Assembly: GCA_030834695.1 (NCBI GenBank)
Contig: JAUQXK010000137.1
Coordinates: 1-40,989, forward strand
Source of the DNA: Desulfobacterales bacterium
GTDB taxonomy: Bacteria; Desulfobacterota; Desulfobacteria; Desulfobacterales; SpSt-501
Length of the DNA: 40,989 bases
Direction: 5' to 3'
This document shows positions 1 through 9,836 of this stretch, piece after piece. Position 1 is the stretch's first letter; each line of letters opens with the position of its first letter. The notes beneath the pieces were generated by a model, which was not told the DNA's origin, did no database searches, and saw only the letters and a program-made list of their open reading frames with translations. The translations under genes were made by a program, and so were the position numbers.

Positions 1-1971
1 GCCGCCACCGCCGCCCCCGCCGCCACCGCCCGAGGAACCCCCGCCCCCGCTTCCGGATCCGGATCCCGGGGCGGTCGAGGAAGACGATATGGCGCTGCTC
101 AGGGAACTTCCCACCGACCCGGCAAAACCGCTCATGTGCGAGCTGTCCCAGGTCGCGCCCGAGTACCATCGTGGATGATATCCGGCTGCGCCGTCCGGTT
201 GAGAGGCCGCGGAAAGCACGTCGGTGAACTGCTCCGTCCACTGCTGCTCCACGCCCAGGGCGAGCGCGTAGGGCAGATACGTCTCATAGATCTCCGGTGT
301 GCGATCGGCGGAATGCATGCGCTGGAGCCGGTCCTTCTCCGTAGCGCTCAAAAATATTTTGAATCCCTCGATCCGGTCGAGCATGCGGCGGCCCATCAGG
401 GTGGGGGCCTTGAGCAGGTGATAGAAGAGGATGTTGACGGCAGCCACCATGAGCGGAAGCCCCGCCAGGGCCGGGGAGCTCTGCGCCAGCGTGAAGAGGG
501 CGAAGATCTCCGCTCCGAAAAAAGGCAGGGCAAAAAGCGTCATGAAAATCGCTGCACCAATGCTTCCGACTCTGGTTCCCAGATGGCGCGCTCCGGAAAA
601 CACCTGCCGCCACAGCTTCGTCACCAAGGTTGCCAGAAAGACCACGCCGATGCTCCACCCGGTCAGCCAAATTCCGAGAAACACCACCTCGCCCTGGTCG
701 AGGGCTGAAACGAACGCAGCGGCCGCCACCGCGGTCGAGATGATCACGCCGGTCACGAAGGCCCGGCGGTTGTTGACGAAATGCGACTTTTCGAATGCAA
801 AGGTCAATGATGTCTTCAGAGCATTCTTGGCGGCGGCGATGATCGCGTGGTTCCTGCGCTCCAGTACGGTTGACGTGCCGGATCGAAAGAGCTGGGATGC
901 GATCCGCTGCTCATCCGGGCTGAGCTTCGCCGCGGCGCCGTTTCTTTTCGCCAGCGTGTATTTGCCATCTGCTTCGGAAATGGCGAGGTGGCCCTTCACC
1001 GCCATGTCGATGACGGCCGCTGCAAACACTTTGTCGTCGTAGCCCATCTCCGCCATAAACCGGATCGCCGCCGGCGACAGGTTGTCGGGCGGCGTGTAGA
1101 TCGGCATGATGGTCCCCTTTGCGGGGTCTTTCCCGACGGCACCCCACACCAGCAGGTAGTAGGCCAACAAGACCACCAGGCCGATGGCGGCGGCCAGCAG
1201 GGTGCGGTTGTCTCTAAAAAATGACACCGTTTTCTCGGTTGCTGACGGCTCGCGGACGAATCCCTTGGGCCAGCCGACGACAATCGTCAGGCCCTCGGAA
1301 GGCGCCAGGGTTTGAGTGGTTCTGAAAACCGCCGTCTCCGCGGACGGCGTTGCCGCGCTGTAGTTCGTGCCCTTGGCGCCCGCCGGACCGGTGTAGGCCT
1401 CCAGTCGACTCGCGCCGGGAGCACCGGGGGGCAGCGCGACCGTGGCCGAGGCCGTGTCGATGGCAAAGGCCCAGCCGTTGCCTGTGACGTTCCAGTAGAG
1501 CTCGTCGTGGTCCGCGAAGAAGCCTATCTGCCGGTCCGTCGCGTAGGTCAGGGTGTAGGTGTGCTCGCCCGGGGGCAGCAGGTGGTCCTTACGGCCCATG
1601 AAGATGCGGATGCCGTTGGCGAGGCGTTCGGTGTGCCAGTCCTCGGGCCGGCCGTCGCGCAGGATCGTCTGCAGCGTGAACCCCACCGTATAGCGATTGC
1701 CGGCGCGGTCCCGGTAGGTCGTCGGAAAGTCACGAAAGATGCCCCGTCGGATCTGCTCTCCGGTACTCCGGACCCGGATGGTCTCGGTGACGAGCATGCT
1801 GGCGTCAGCGTTCACTGCGATGCGGCTGTCGAAGGAGAGGATGCGTTCAGGCGGACGAACCGCCGCGGCCGCCGCAAAACCGCCCAATACCATCAGCACG
1901 GCCGCGGCCGCCGTTCCCGCCGCTTGAAACGCTTTGAAGAACAGCCTGGAATGCCATGGGGCTTTCCGCAT
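1..1971 (-). CDS. DUF2207 (YciQ-like) membrane protein, C-terminus cut by window edge
   Basis: The minus-strand frame is open for 657 codons, from an ATG at 1971 to the left edge. Residues about 15-35 form a hydrophobic signal or anchor segment. A beta-rich extracytoplasmic DUF2207-type domain follows, then a transmembrane segment near residue 255 (AAAIGLVVLLAYYLLVWGAV), a cytosolic part, and two or three more membrane segments around residues 400-490. The visible end is a Ser/Gly tail running into an almost pure poly-Gly stretch, as is usual at the C-terminus of this family, so probably only a few residues are missing. The start is 18 bases after the lemA stop and has GAAGGGA upstream. LemA followed by DUF2207 is a recurrent gene pair, so co-transcription is inferred. 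The biochemical function of the family is unknown; an envelope role is likely. Confidence 0.85.
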   Translation of the reverse strand, partial: MRKAPWHSRLFFKAFQAAGTAAAAVLMVLGGFAAAAAVRPPERILSFDSRIAVNADASMLVTETIRVRSTGEQIRRGIFRDFPTTYRDRAGNRYTVGFTLQTILRDGRPEDWHTERLANGIRIFMGRKDHLLPPGEHTYTLTYATDRQIGFFADHDELYWNVTGNGWAFAIDTASATVALPPGAPGASRLEAYTGPAGAKGTNYSAATPSAETAVFRTTQTLAPSEGLTIVVGWPKGFVREPSATEKTVSFFRDNRTLLAAAIGLVVLLAYYLLVWGAVGKDPAKGTIMPIYTPPDNLSPAAIRFMAEMGYDDKVFAAAVIDMAVKGHLAISEADGKYTLAKRNGAAAKLSPDEQRIASQLFRSGTSTVLERRNHAIIAAAKNALKTSLTFAFEKSHFVNNRRAFVTGVIISTAVAAAAFVSALDQGEVVFLGIWLTGWSIGVVFLATLVTKLWRQVFSGARHLGTRVGSIGAAIFMTLFALPFFGAEIFALFTLAQSSPALAGLPLMVAAVNILFYHLLKAPTLMGRRMLDRIEGFKIFLSATEKDRLQRMHSADRTPEIYETYLPYALALGVEQQWTEQFTDVLSAASQPDGAAGYHPRWYSGATWDSSHMSGFAGSVGSSLSSAISSSSTAPGSGSGSGGGGSSGGGGGGGGGG

Positions 1972-1984
1972 GGGAACGGTTCCC
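1972..1984 (-). promoter_or_regulatory. Short inverted repeat over the DUF2207 ribosome-binding site
   Basis: On the minus strand the bases just before the DUF2207 ATG read GGGAACCGTTCCC, able to form a 5-bp stem (GGGAA/TTCCC) with a CCG loop. The 5' arm overlaps the apparent Shine-Dalgarno GAAGGGA. Translation may therefore depend on ribosomes arriving from lemA. This is visible in sequence, but its function is inferred. Confidence 0.3.
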
Positions 1985-1989
1985 TTCTC

Positions 1990-2544
1990 TCAGAAACTGA
2001 CCTTAACGGGCTTGCGCTCAGACTCGGGTGTTTCGAGTTCGAAGAAATCCTTTTGGGCGAATTTGAAGCGTGAAGCAATCAGGTTGGAAGGGAACTGCTC
2101 GACGGCGGTGTTGAAATCCCGCACCACCGCATTGTGGTAGCGGCGCGCCGACTCGATGCCGTCCTCAAGATCTTTCAGCTGGGCCTGCAGCTGCAGGAAG
2201 TTTTGGTTGGCCTTGAGATCCGGATAGGCTTCGGCTACCGCAAAGAGGCTTTTAAGGGTGTCGCGAAACATGTTTTCAGCTTGGGCCGTCTGGGCGGGGC
2301 CGGCAGCCTTCATTCCGGCCCCGCGCGCTTCGGTCAATTTTTCAAGCAGGGCGCGCTCGTGCCCGGCGTAGCCTTTCACGGTTTCCACCAGGTTGGGCAC
2401 GAGATCGTAGCGTTTCTTCAACTGGACATCGATATCGGACCAGGCGGATTGCGAGGTGTTCCGAAGCCGGACCAGTCGGTTGTAGATGGAGATCGCATAA
2501 CCAATGAGAATTGCCGCCAAAGCCGCCAATATGCCGAGAACCAT
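1990..2544 (-). CDS. lemA: LemA family protein
   Basis: The 184-residue product has the standard LemA layout: an N-terminal membrane anchor (residues about 1-20, GILAALAAILIGYAISIYN), then the conserved block with SAWSDIDVQLKKRYDLVPNL and VETVKGYAGHE. A long helical bundle follows, containing YPDLKANQNFLQLQAQL, the usual family signature, and AVEQFPSNLIA near the end. Length and start are typical. LemA proteins are anchored with the helical domain outside the cytoplasm and are linked to envelope stress and to M48 proteases in some bacteria, but no enzymatic activity is known. The gene directly precedes a DUF2207 gene, the most common partner. Family assignment is firm; the role is not. Confidence 0.95.
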   Translation of the reverse strand: MVLGILAALAAILIGYAISIYNRLVRLRNTSQSAWSDIDVQLKKRYDLVPNLVETVKGYAGHERALLEKLTEARGAGMKAAGPAQTAQAENMFRDTLKSLFAVAEAYPDLKANQNFLQLQAQLKDLEDGIESARRYHNAVVRDFNTAVEQFPSNLIASRFKFAQKDFFELETPESERKPVKVSF

Positions 2545-2837
2545 TTTGCGCTGCCCTCCCGCGGGGTGCCTGGGTTAAGGCCGGTCGAGTCGTTTGAAGG
2601 AAATCGGCACCATTATAAAGCGCCTTAAGCCGGCTGACAATCTTCCGTTGCGAGAAATCCGGAAGCTGTTGGAATAAACGCAGAAACTTATCCGCCGGAT
2701 CCATCTAAAGGATTCGCGGCATCCGGCCGATACCGTGAAAAGACATAGTCTCAGTTTCAACCGGATGTTTCGAGGGCTTCGGGGCGCAGTCATAATTCCG
2801 CGAACCATGATATCCAGAACCAGAAAAGGAAAAACCC

Positions 2838-4712
2838 ATGCGACTCTCCCTTTCCAAACGCATCATCGGCACCGTGATCATCTCAGTGGTCATCGGCAGC
2901 AGCGCGGCGCTTATCTCCTCGTACCTGCTCCTGCGCGATTTCAACCATCGCGCCCAGCAGGACATGGAACGCTATTCGACCGCAGTTCAGGCGCAGCTTG
3001 ACGCGCTCAAGGAAACGTGTCGAGGGGCCGCCTATCAGTTCGCCGTCCGTCCGGACGTCATCGAAGCCGTGGCCAAGGGGGATACGGCTTACCTCCAAAA
3101 GGCCGGGAAAGAATTTTTGCGGGCGGGTGCCGTCAACGTGCTGACGATCGCCAATAAGGACGGCAAGGTGATCGGCCGCGGGCATTCGGACAAGGCCGGC
3201 GACAGCGTCCTGGGCCAGGTGAACGTCAAGAAAGCCCTGGCCGGGGAAGCGTCTTCCGGCGTGGAAGAAGGCACGGTTATCAAGTTCTCCATGCGCGCCG
3301 GGCAGCCGATCCAGCAGGGCGGCCAGATTATTGGCTCCATAACGTCGGGGATCGACCTGTCCTCCGACACCAAATTCGTCGATCGGGTCAAGGAGTCGCT
3401 GGGCATCGACTGCACCATTTTCCACGGCGACACCCGCGTGTCCACGACGATCGTAAAGGACGGCCAGCGCGCCACCGGCACCAAGATGGACAATCCCGGC
3501 GTTCTTGAAGCCGTGCTGCAGCAGGGCAAAACGTTTCATAACATCAACCGGATCCTGGGCCGGGAATACAACGCGGCCTACTGGCCGCTGCGCAACTTGG
3601 AAGGCAAGGCCGCCGGCATGCTGTTCATCGGCAAGGACCGCGAGTCGGCCCTGAAGGCTCGGAACGAGATGTACGCCGTCGTCGGCACCGTGGTCATGGG
3701 CATTGTGGCGCTGATGGCGGTCGCCGCGTTTTTCATCGCGCGCTCCATCGCCGGGCCCATCCAACGACTCAGCCGTGGACTGGTCGGGAGCACCGGCCGG
3801 GTCGCGAGCGTGGCGGCGCAGGTGTCCGGATCGAGCCAAATGCTGGCGAACGGGGCCTCGGAGCAGGCGGCGGCCATCGAGGAGACCTCCGCCTCGCTCG
3901 AGGAAATGGCCTCCATGACCAAACAAAATGCGCACAGTGCCGGGCAGGCCGACGGATTGATGAAGCAGGTCGGCCAATTTGTCGGCCAGGCCAACGATTC
4001 CATGGACAAACTCGGCGGTTCGATGGACGCGATCCGGAAGGCCAGCGAGGAGTCGCAAAAGATCGTCAAAACCATCGATGAAATTGCGTTCCAGACCAAT
4101 CTCCTCGCTTTGAATGCGGCGGTCGAGGCTGCGCGTGCCGGAGAAGCGGGCGCCGGTTTTGCCGTGGTGGCCGAGGAGGTGCGCAATCTGGCCATGCGGG
4201 CGGCGGAGTCGGCGCACAACACCGCAGCACTCATGGATGGAACCGTGAAAAAAGTCAAAGATGGGACCGGCCTGATGTCTGGCACACGCGAGGCTTTCGG
4301 CAAAGTGGCTGAAAGTGCGGGCAAAGTGGCTGAGTTGCTGGCCGAGATCGCGGCCGCATCCCGGGAGCAATCCCAGGGCATCGATCAAGTCAACAAAGCC
4401 GTCGGCGACGTTGACAAGGTGACCCAGCAGAATGCAGCCAACGCGGAGGAGTCATCGGCGGCCGCCGTGGAACTCTCCTCGCAGGCCGGGCAGATGAAAG
4501 CCATGGTCGAAGAGTTGCTGGGTTTGATCGGCGGAAAGACAGGGGAATCCGCGCGCAGTTCGGCGGTAATCCGAGAGAAAGAGAAAACGAAGCGTCCGTC
4601 GGCGCCCCGGTCGCCGCGCGCCGGTGGCTGCATGCCGCCGACCGCAACGCCCAGACAACCGTCTTCCGCCGCGGTCATCTCTGCCGAGCGAGCAGACTTT
4701 AAAGATTTTTAG
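2838..4712 (+). CDS. Methyl-accepting chemotaxis protein with periplasmic Cache domain
   Basis: The 624-residue chemoreceptor has a first membrane segment at about residues 9-30, a periplasmic Cache-type sensor at about 35-275, a second membrane segment at about 280-302 ([20 protein letters not shown]), a HAMP region, and a cytoplasmic signalling helix bundle. The hairpin tip that contacts CheA/CheW is unmistakable near residues 413-450 ([20 protein letters not shown], then [13 protein letters not shown]). After the bundle comes a basic and proline-rich tail ending in DFKDF. AGGAAAAACCC precedes the ATG. No CheA, CheW or CheR gene is nearby, so it is an orphan receptor whose ligand cannot be read from the sequence. 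Cache domains of this type commonly bind small carboxylates or amino acids. Confidence 0.95.
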   Translation: MRLSLSKRIIGTVIISVVIGSSAALISSYLLLRDFNHRAQQDMERYSTAVQAQLDALKETCRGAAYQFAVRPDVIEAVAKGDTAYLQKAGKEFLRAGAVNVLTIANKDGKVIGRGHSDKAGDSVLGQVNVKKALAGEASSGVEEGTVIKFSMRAGQPIQQGGQIIGSITSGIDLSSDTKFVDRVKESLGIDCTIFHGDTRVSTTIVKDGQRATGTKMDNPGVLEAVLQQGKTFHNINRILGREYNAAYWPLRNLEGKAAGMLFIGKDRESALKARNEMYAVVGTVVMGIVALMAVAAFFIARSIAGPIQRLSRGLVGSTGRVASVAAQVSGSSQMLANGASEQAAAIEETSASLEEMASMTKQNAHSAGQADGLMKQVGQFVGQANDSMDKLGGSMDAIRKASEESQKIVKTIDEIAFQTNLLALNAAVEAARAGEAGAGFAVVAEEVRNLAMRAAESAHNTAALMDGTVKKVKDGTGLMSGTREAFGKVAESAGKVAELLAEIAAASREQSQGIDQVNKAVGDVDKVTQQNAANAEESSAAAVELSSQAGQMKAMVEELLGLIGGKTGESARSSAVIREKEKTKRPSAPRSPRAGGCMPPTATPRQPSSAAVISAERADFKDF

Positions 4713-4818
4713 CCTGCGCCGTTCCGTCCGGCCCGAGCGGCCGCCCGTCGGCAGCGTTCTGCTCGGGTCGATAGACCGGCGAGCTGCGGGTGAAAATCAG
4801 CGGACACCGTTCGGCGGA

Positions 4819-5823
4819 TCAATGCCCAGGATCGCGATCGCCGGTGCGGTAGATGGCGACCCCTTCGTAATGCGCACAGGCCAGCCCGGCCACCGAGACC
4901 GGCACGACGCCGACGATATGGACGATGACGGCATACGACAGCGCCTCTGAGGCCGAGACGCCGAAGAGGACCAGCGCGACCTGACAAAGGTAGTGAAAAG
5001 TGCCCACGTAACCGGGGGTCGAGGGGATGACGACGCTGATGGTCGTGAACACGAGGACCACCAGCCCGACATACCATGCCAGGTGATAGGCGGCCACCAG
5101 CTTGAACGCCGCCAGGCAGATGTAGTAGACAGCCGCATAGCAGAGCCAGATGGCGATTGAGAGAACGCTCGCGGCCGCGTAGTGCGAAGGCGATTTCAAC
5201 GGAACGATGCCGCCGAGGAAATTGACGGCCAGCGCTTCCAGCCGCCGGCCGATGCCTTCGGGAAGGGGTTTGATCAGGGCGCGCATGAAAGCGATGGCGC
5301 GCACTTCGTAGCGCTTGCAGGCGATCAGCATGGCACCGAGCAGCAGCGCTCCGACCAACATGATGGCGCCGCCGGTGGTCACCCAATCCGGAAAGGGATG
5401 CACGATGAGGACCAAGGCCATGACCGTGATCAGGGAAACCACATCCACGATGCGTTCGACCACGATCGAGCCGAGGGCCGCGCTGGCTGAAATGCCATGC
5501 TTCTTGCCGATGACCAACGCGCGCAGGAACTCTCCCAGGTGAGCCGGTACGAAGCTGTTGGCGGCGTAGCCGATCAGCAGCGCGGAAAAAAGGCTGCGTG
5601 TGCCCAGCATTTTGACCGGCGCCAGCAAGAACCGCCAGCGCATGGCGCGCAGGAGATGAGCCGCCATCATGACGACGGCGGACAACCCGACCAACCCATA
5701 GTCGGTCTGGGCGAAAGCGGCCAGGGCCTGCTCGATATCGATGCCGCGCACGGCCAGGTAGAAAAACCCGGCGCCGATGGCGAGGCCGATGGCCAGTTTC
5801 AGAAGATGACGCTTGGATGTCAT
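4819..5823 (-). CDS. UPF0104 / lysylphosphatidylglycerol synthase-type transmembrane protein
   Basis: The 334-residue polytopic protein has about eight hydrophobic segments spread over its whole length. Family hallmarks are the HLLRAMRWRFLL segment near residue 60, NSFVPAHLGEFLRALVIGKK near 110, and SIVVERIVDVVSLI near 140, which match the YbhN/AglD/MprF-flippase-like family. It lacks the cytosolic aminoacyl-transferase domain of MprF, so lysinylation of lipids is not indicated. A lipid-transport or glycan-lipid role is possible. AGGACA lies upstream of the start. It follows the small ATPase gene by 38 bases and is probably the last gene of the fusA-led minus-strand run. Family confidence is high; the substrate is unknown. 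Confidence 0.88.
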   Translation of the reverse strand: MTSKRHLLKLAIGLAIGAGFFYLAVRGIDIEQALAAFAQTDYGLVGLSAVVMMAAHLLRAMRWRFLLAPVKMLGTRSLFSALLIGYAANSFVPAHLGEFLRALVIGKKHGISASAALGSIVVERIVDVVSLITVMALVLIVHPFPDWVTTGGAIMLVGALLLGAMLIACKRYEVRAIAFMRALIKPLPEGIGRRLEALAVNFLGGIVPLKSPSHYAAASVLSIAIWLCYAAVYYICLAAFKLVAAYHLAWYVGLVVLVFTTISVVIPSTPGYVGTFHYLCQVALVLFGVSASEALSYAVIVHIVGVVPVSVAGLACAHYEGVAIYRTGDRDPGH

Positions 5824-5861
5824 GCCGATGTCCTGTCCGGAACGAATCCCATCGGCCGGTG

Positions 5862-6572
5862 TTAGACGCCCCGCTCCTTTACCAGCATGGTGGTGGGGTC
5901 CAGAACCAGATGGGCGTGCGCGGCGGTCAGCGTCAACCCCTTCAACGGTTTGACGTGGATTTCCTCTCCCACCGGCACCAGTTGGATGGCCACTTCGAAG
6001 AGGTCTTCAACATCCGCAAGCTGTCTGGCCCAACCGCCCGGACCCGGATCCTCGTGGCGGTGGGTGCGGATCGTGAACCAAACCCGGATGGCATGAAGCC
6101 GCGCGTAGTGCTTCAATTCGGAAAGCGAATCGCGGACCGGCTCGTCGAAAGACAGGCCGTCGACGATCAGAAGCTGCGGCACGAAAATGCGCTGCTCCAC
6201 GAGATCCGTCAGGCGTTCTTCCATTTTCGGGACGCTGAAGCCCTCGGCCCGGAAGGTCATAATGAAGCGATGCGGCAGCAGCGATTCCCACAGCGCTTCG
6301 GGCTGTGCCACGCTCGCCTGCCGGGCCACGTGCCCGAACACTTCACGGTACCAGAGGTTGGTCTTGTTGACCGGCTGGTTGAGGCTGACGTGCATGACAT
6401 TGCGTTCGTGCAGCATGGAATTCAAAGCGATCTGCACCATGAGCGCGGTCTTGCCGACCCCTGCGCGCGCCAGGACACCGCCGAACTGGCCGTCGGCTAA
6501 AATATCCGTCGATTGGCCGCTCAGGTACTGCATCGGGTTGCGCATGATGAGTTCGTTTTTCAACATGACCAT
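5862..6572 (-). CDS. Small RecA/RAD55-superfamily ATPase
   Basis: The 236-residue P-loop protein shows a Walker A ARAGVGKTALMVQIALN near residue 52 and a Walker B-like LLIVDGLSFDEPV in the second half, within a RecA-like core resembling stand-alone KaiC or RAD55-type ATPases. A longer frame extends upstream, but the ATG at 6572 is chosen because AAGGAAAGGGGT sits directly before it; the ATG at 6566 would fit the same site. Neither a DnaB-like nor a RadA zinc region is present. The gene lies between fusA and the UPF0104 gene on the same strand, about 110 bases after fusA. Its biological role is not recognisable; regulatory ATPases of this size are common in Desulfobacterota. Confidence 0.72.
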   Translation of the reverse strand: MVMLKNELIMRNPMQYLSGQSTDILADGQFGGVLARAGVGKTALMVQIALNSMLHERNVMHVSLNQPVNKTNLWYREVFGHVARQASVAQPEALWESLLPHRFIMTFRAEGFSVPKMEERLTDLVEQRIFVPQLLIVDGLSFDEPVRDSLSELKHYARLHAIRVWFTIRTHRHEDPGPGGWARQLADVEDLFEVAIQLVPVGEEIHVKPLKGLTLTAAHAHLVLDPTTMLVKERGV

Positions 6573-6682
6573 ACCCCTTTCCTTCATTAAGATCAGCGCC
6601 GCCGGGCTTCTTCGGGCATCGGCTGCGAATGTTCGCGCTACGGACAACATGGGCCAACCGTTCCAAAACTCTCGCGGCACGA

Positions 6683-8770
6683 TCAGGCCACTTTTTTCTT
6701 CTGCTCCGCGGCCTTCTTTTCCAACTCATCGGCAATCGATTGCGGCACGGTCTTGTAAGCCAGAAACTCCATCGTGAATTGGGCCTGACCCTGGGTCAGG
6801 GAGCGCAGAACCGTCGAATAGCCGAACATCTCGGCCAACGGCACCTGCGATTCAATGACGCACAGCGACCCCTCATCCTGGGCGCCGACGATCATGCCGC
6901 GCCGCTGGTTGAGCGATCCCATGACGGGGCCCTGGAACGCGGTCGGGGTCTCGACCACGACCTTCATAATGGGTTCCTGAACGACCGGCTTGGCTTTGAA
7001 ATAGCCCTGTTGGAAAGCGCCGCGCGCAGCCGCCTGAAATGCCATGTCCGATGAGTCGACGGAGTGGCTGGCGCCGTCGTTGATGACGACCTTCACGCCG
7101 GTCACCGGGAACTCCATCTTCGGCCCCTTGGCCAGGCAGTTGCGGAAGCCTTTCTCGCAGGCCGGGATGAACTGGGTGGGTATGGAGCCTCCCACCACCT
7201 GATTGTCGAATTCGAAATCCTTGTCGAGCAGGGGTTCGAGCCAACCGCCGATTCGGCCGTATTGACCGGAGCCGCCGGTTTGTTTTTTATGGATGTAGTC
7301 GAACTCAGCCCGCTGGGTGATGGTCTCGCGATAGGCGACGCGCGGTGCGCCGGCGGTGACCTCGGCGGCGTACTCGCGCTGCATGCGCTCGATGTAGACG
7401 TCCAGGTGCAGCTCACCCATGCCCGAAATAATGGTTTCGCCCGTTTCCGGATTGACGTGGGTCTTGAACGTGGGATCCTCTTTCGTAAAGCGATTGAGCG
7501 CCTTGGACAGGTTGATCTCCGATTTGTGATCCTTGGGATGGATCATCAACGAAATGACCGGGTTGGGCACGTACATGGACGTCATGGTCAGGCTTAAGCC
7601 GGGGGTGACGAAAGTGTCGCCCGAGGCGCAGTCGATCCCGAAAAGGGCGCCGATATAGCCGGCCGGGATGGCCTCGATCTCCTCCATCTGATTTGAATGC
7701 ATGCGCACCACCCGCCCGACCTTGATCTTTTTACCGGTGCGCACGTTGATGATGGTGTCGCCCTTGGACAGCGCCCCCTGGTAGACCCGGATGTACGTCA
7801 ATTGTCCGTACGTCCGGTCCTCCAGTTTGAAAGCGAGCGCCACAAGCGGTGCCTCCGGATCGGTGACGAGCCGGACCGGGGCTTCGTCTTGGTCCATGTC
7901 GAGCGCGTTGTTTTCGACGTCGTCCGGGCAGGGCAGAAGGTCGTTGACGGCGTTGAGCAGCACCTGCACGCCCTTGTTCTTGTAGGCCGAACCCATCAAT
8001 ACCGGAGTGATCTGCCGTGCCAGGGCTCCCCGGCGCAGCGCGCCCAGTATGAGATCGCTGGAAATTTCCTTTTCTTCTAATATGGCTTCCATCAGTTCGT
8101 CGGAGAACATGGAGGCCGCATCCAGCATCTCCTCTCGTTTCGCCTGAGCCAGCTCGATCAGCGGATCGGGAATCTCCTCGAGGCGCAGGATCTCGCCCTT
8201 GTCGCCGTCGAAATAGACGGCCTTCATGCGGAGCAGATCCACGACGCCTGTGAAATCGGCTTCCAGCCCGATCGGAATCTGAAGTGCCACGGCGTTGTGG
8301 CCGAGCTTGGCCTTGAGCTGATCGATGACTCGGAACGGATTGGCGCCGGACCGGTCGCACTTGTTGATGAAGGCGATGCAGGGCACCTTGTAGCGCCGCA
8401 TCTGTTGGTCCACGGTGATCGACTGGGACTGGACGCCGCCCACGGAACACAGTACGAGGATGGCACCGTCCAGCACGCGCAACGAACGTTCCACCTCGAT
8501 CGTGAAGTCGACATGGCCGGGGGTGTCGATGATGTTGATTTCATGGCCGTCCCACTCGCAGAAGGTGGCGGCGGAGGCGATGGTGATGCCGCGCTCGCGC
8601 TCCAGCTCCATGCTGTCCATGAACGCACCGACGCCATCTTTGCCTTTGACGTCGTGCATGGCGTGAATTCGCTGGGTGTAGAAGAGAATTCTCTCCGTTA
8701 GCGTCGTCTTGCCCGAATCGATGTGCGCACTAATTCCGATGTTTCTGACATGGCGGATGTCTTTTTTCAT
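6683..8770 (-). CDS. fusA: Translation elongation factor G, mtEFG1/spdEFG1-like
   Basis: The 695-residue, full-length EF-G drives GTP-dependent translocation of tRNA and mRNA on the ribosome. The G domain shows G1 AHIDSGKTT (residues 15-23), a switch I region with [15 protein letters not shown]3 DTPGHVD and G4 NKCD, followed by domains II-V including the RVAYRETIT and GEIH-region signatures. Ser in HIDSGKTT, together with [12 protein letters not shown], points to the EF-G lineage found in mitochondria (EFG1), spirochaetes, planctomycetes and deltaproteobacteria, rather than canonical bacterial FusA. It stands outside the usual rpsL-rpsG-fusA-tufA operon and has its own promoter. A second EF-G gene elsewhere in the genome is expected but not visible here. 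Confidence 0.95.
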   Translation of the reverse strand: MKKDIRHVRNIGISAHIDSGKTTLTERILFYTQRIHAMHDVKGKDGVGAFMDSMELERERGITIASAATFCEWDGHEINIIDTPGHVDFTIEVERSLRVLDGAILVLCSVGGVQSQSITVDQQMRRYKVPCIAFINKCDRSGANPFRVIDQLKAKLGHNAVALQIPIGLEADFTGVVDLLRMKAVYFDGDKGEILRLEEIPDPLIELAQAKREEMLDAASMFSDELMEAILEEKEISSDLILGALRRGALARQITPVLMGSAYKNKGVQVLLNAVNDLLPCPDDVENNALDMDQDEAPVRLVTDPEAPLVALAFKLEDRTYGQLTYIRVYQGALSKGDTIINVRTGKKIKVGRVVRMHSNQMEEIEAIPAGYIGALFGIDCASGDTFVTPGLSLTMTSMYVPNPVISLMIHPKDHKSEINLSKALNRFTKEDPTFKTHVNPETGETIISGMGELHLDVYIERMQREYAAEVTAGAPRVAYRETITQRAEFDYIHKKQTGGSGQYGRIGGWLEPLLDKDFEFDNQVVGGSIPTQFIPACEKGFRNCLAKGPKMEFPVTGVKVVINDGASHSVDSSDMAFQAAARGAFQQGYFKAKPVVQEPIMKVVVETPTAFQGPVMGSLNQRRGMIVGAQDEGSLCVIESQVPLAEMFGYSTVLRSLTQGQAQFTMEFLAYKTVPQSIADELEKKAAEQKKKVA

Positions 8771-8906
8771 TTTTGACTACCTTCGGTAACATGGCATTGC
8801 GTTTGACGAAAGCACGCGAAAAAAGATCCCGCCTCGGTCATCCCGAAACGGGACCATACAGTCCGATCATCATCATGGTGTGTAAAAAACGACTTATAAA
8901 CCTGAA

Positions 8907-8935
8907 TTAATAATATAACATTTTTATCTTGTCAA
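8907..8935 (-). promoter_or_regulatory. Sigma70-like promoter for fusA
   Basis: In an AT-rich gap on the minus strand there is a perfect -35 TTGACA (8930-8935), a 17-base spacer, and -10 TATTAA (8907-8912, four of six consensus positions). It lies about 140 bases upstream of the fusA ATG, leaving a long leader. It separates fusA transcription from the Smr gene that ends at 8947. Confidence 0.6.
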
Positions 8936-8946
8936 CGAATTTTTAA

Positions 8947-9660
8947 TTATGCAGCGGGCGCGCGAGGATGGGACCGTCGGCGCAAACGCTTGGAAGCCGG
9001 CTTGCGACGCAGCAGCACATAGCTGGCCCCGCTGCCTCCGTCGCATAACCGAGCGCTGGCATAGGCGATCACCCACTTGCGCCAGTATCCGGTGCTCAGC
9101 CATTCGGCCACCCGGGTCTTCAGAACCGGTTGGGCTGGCGAGGAGAGGCCGCGGCCATGAATGATGAGCACGGCTCGCTTTCCCGTGGCCACCGCCTCTT
9201 TCAAGAACGCATCAAACACCTCCTGCGCCGCGGCGGCGCTGAATCCGTGCAAATCCAGATGCGCCTGAACCGCGAAATCGCCGCGATGCAGCCGGCGAGT
9301 GATCTCCGGAGGGGTGGGACCACCGACGCCTTCCATGTACTCCGGCGTATCCGCCACACTGAACCCCTGGCCGCTGTCCACCAAGCGCTTTAGCGGCTCG
9401 ATCTCGCTTTCCTCCGGCGGAGACCATTTTGCGGGCGCGGCGGGCCTCGGCTCCGGGGCCTCCATGCCGTCCCAAGGCGCCCGCAGCACCCCGGTCATCG
9501 CTTCGGAAAAAAGAGTCTCTTCGTCGACGGTCGCTGCCGCCGGCGGAGCCGGCGCCGGGGAACTCGGCGCGGAGCGTGGCCGCTGCCGCACCTGGGTTCG
9601 CAACAGATCCTTGAGCGCTTCGAAGGGCCGGTTGAGGCTGTCGGATTTCGGCGGTTTCAT
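8947..9660 (-). CDS. Smr (MutS2 C-terminal) domain protein
   Basis: The N-terminal half of this 237-residue protein is low-complexity and rich in Pro and Ala. The C-terminal Smr domain (about residues 140-230) carries both signature motifs, LDLHGFS and IIHGRGLSS, followed by LKTRVAEWL and a Gly-rich GGSGASYVLLRR end. Stand-alone Smr proteins are putative nucleases; E. coli SmrB cleaves mRNA at collided ribosomes, and other Smr domains nick DNA. Placement just upstream of the EF-G gene would suit a ribosome-associated role, but that is inference. The start is uncertain. The ATG at 9660 gives a family-like N-terminus (MKPPKSDSLNRPFEALKDLL), while a TTG at 9717 has a better-spaced GAGG. Confidence 0.88.
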   Translation of the reverse strand: MKPPKSDSLNRPFEALKDLLRTQVRQRPRSAPSSPAPAPPAAATVDEETLFSEAMTGVLRAPWDGMEAPEPRPAAPAKWSPPEESEIEPLKRLVDSGQGFSVADTPEYMEGVGGPTPPEITRRLHRGDFAVQAHLDLHGFSAAAAQEVFDAFLKEAVATGKRAVLIIHGRGLSSPAQPVLKTRVAEWLSTGYWRKWVIAYASARLCDGGSGASYVLLRRKPASKRLRRRSHPRAPAA

Positions 9661-9836
9661 CGCGGGCAAGACCTTCGGTGGTAGATCCAATCTATCAATC
9701 TCTCGGGCGGTGGTCAATCCCGCCTCGGGTCGTCGGTTGGTGTGCCCGGCGACACTATTTGCTCGATCTCCAGTTGAACATTTGGTATATTAAAAAATTT
9801 AAGATTTTCCCCAAAAGAGCCTGGAGGATTCCACTC

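Noticed and set aside
136-1283. Several open frames on both strands within the first 1.3 kb
   Set aside because: The minus-strand DUF2207 frame is continuous from 1971 to the edge with family features; the others are shadows with biased composition.
2883-4388. 501-codon minus-strand open frame
   Set aside because: It is antisense to the chemoreceptor gene, whose HAMP and signalling motifs are unmistakable; its His/Gly/Asp-rich composition is typical of a GC-rich shadow.
4732-4767. CCCGAGC/GCTCGGG inverted repeat between the chemoreceptor and UPF0104 genes
   Set aside because: Seven-base arms around a 22-base loop with no T tract; too weak to call a terminator.
9678-9836. Upstream extension of the CoA-transferase frame
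   Set aside because: GGAGG before the ATG at 9837 and family alignment by eye place the start there; the upstream part overlaps the start region of the Smr gene.
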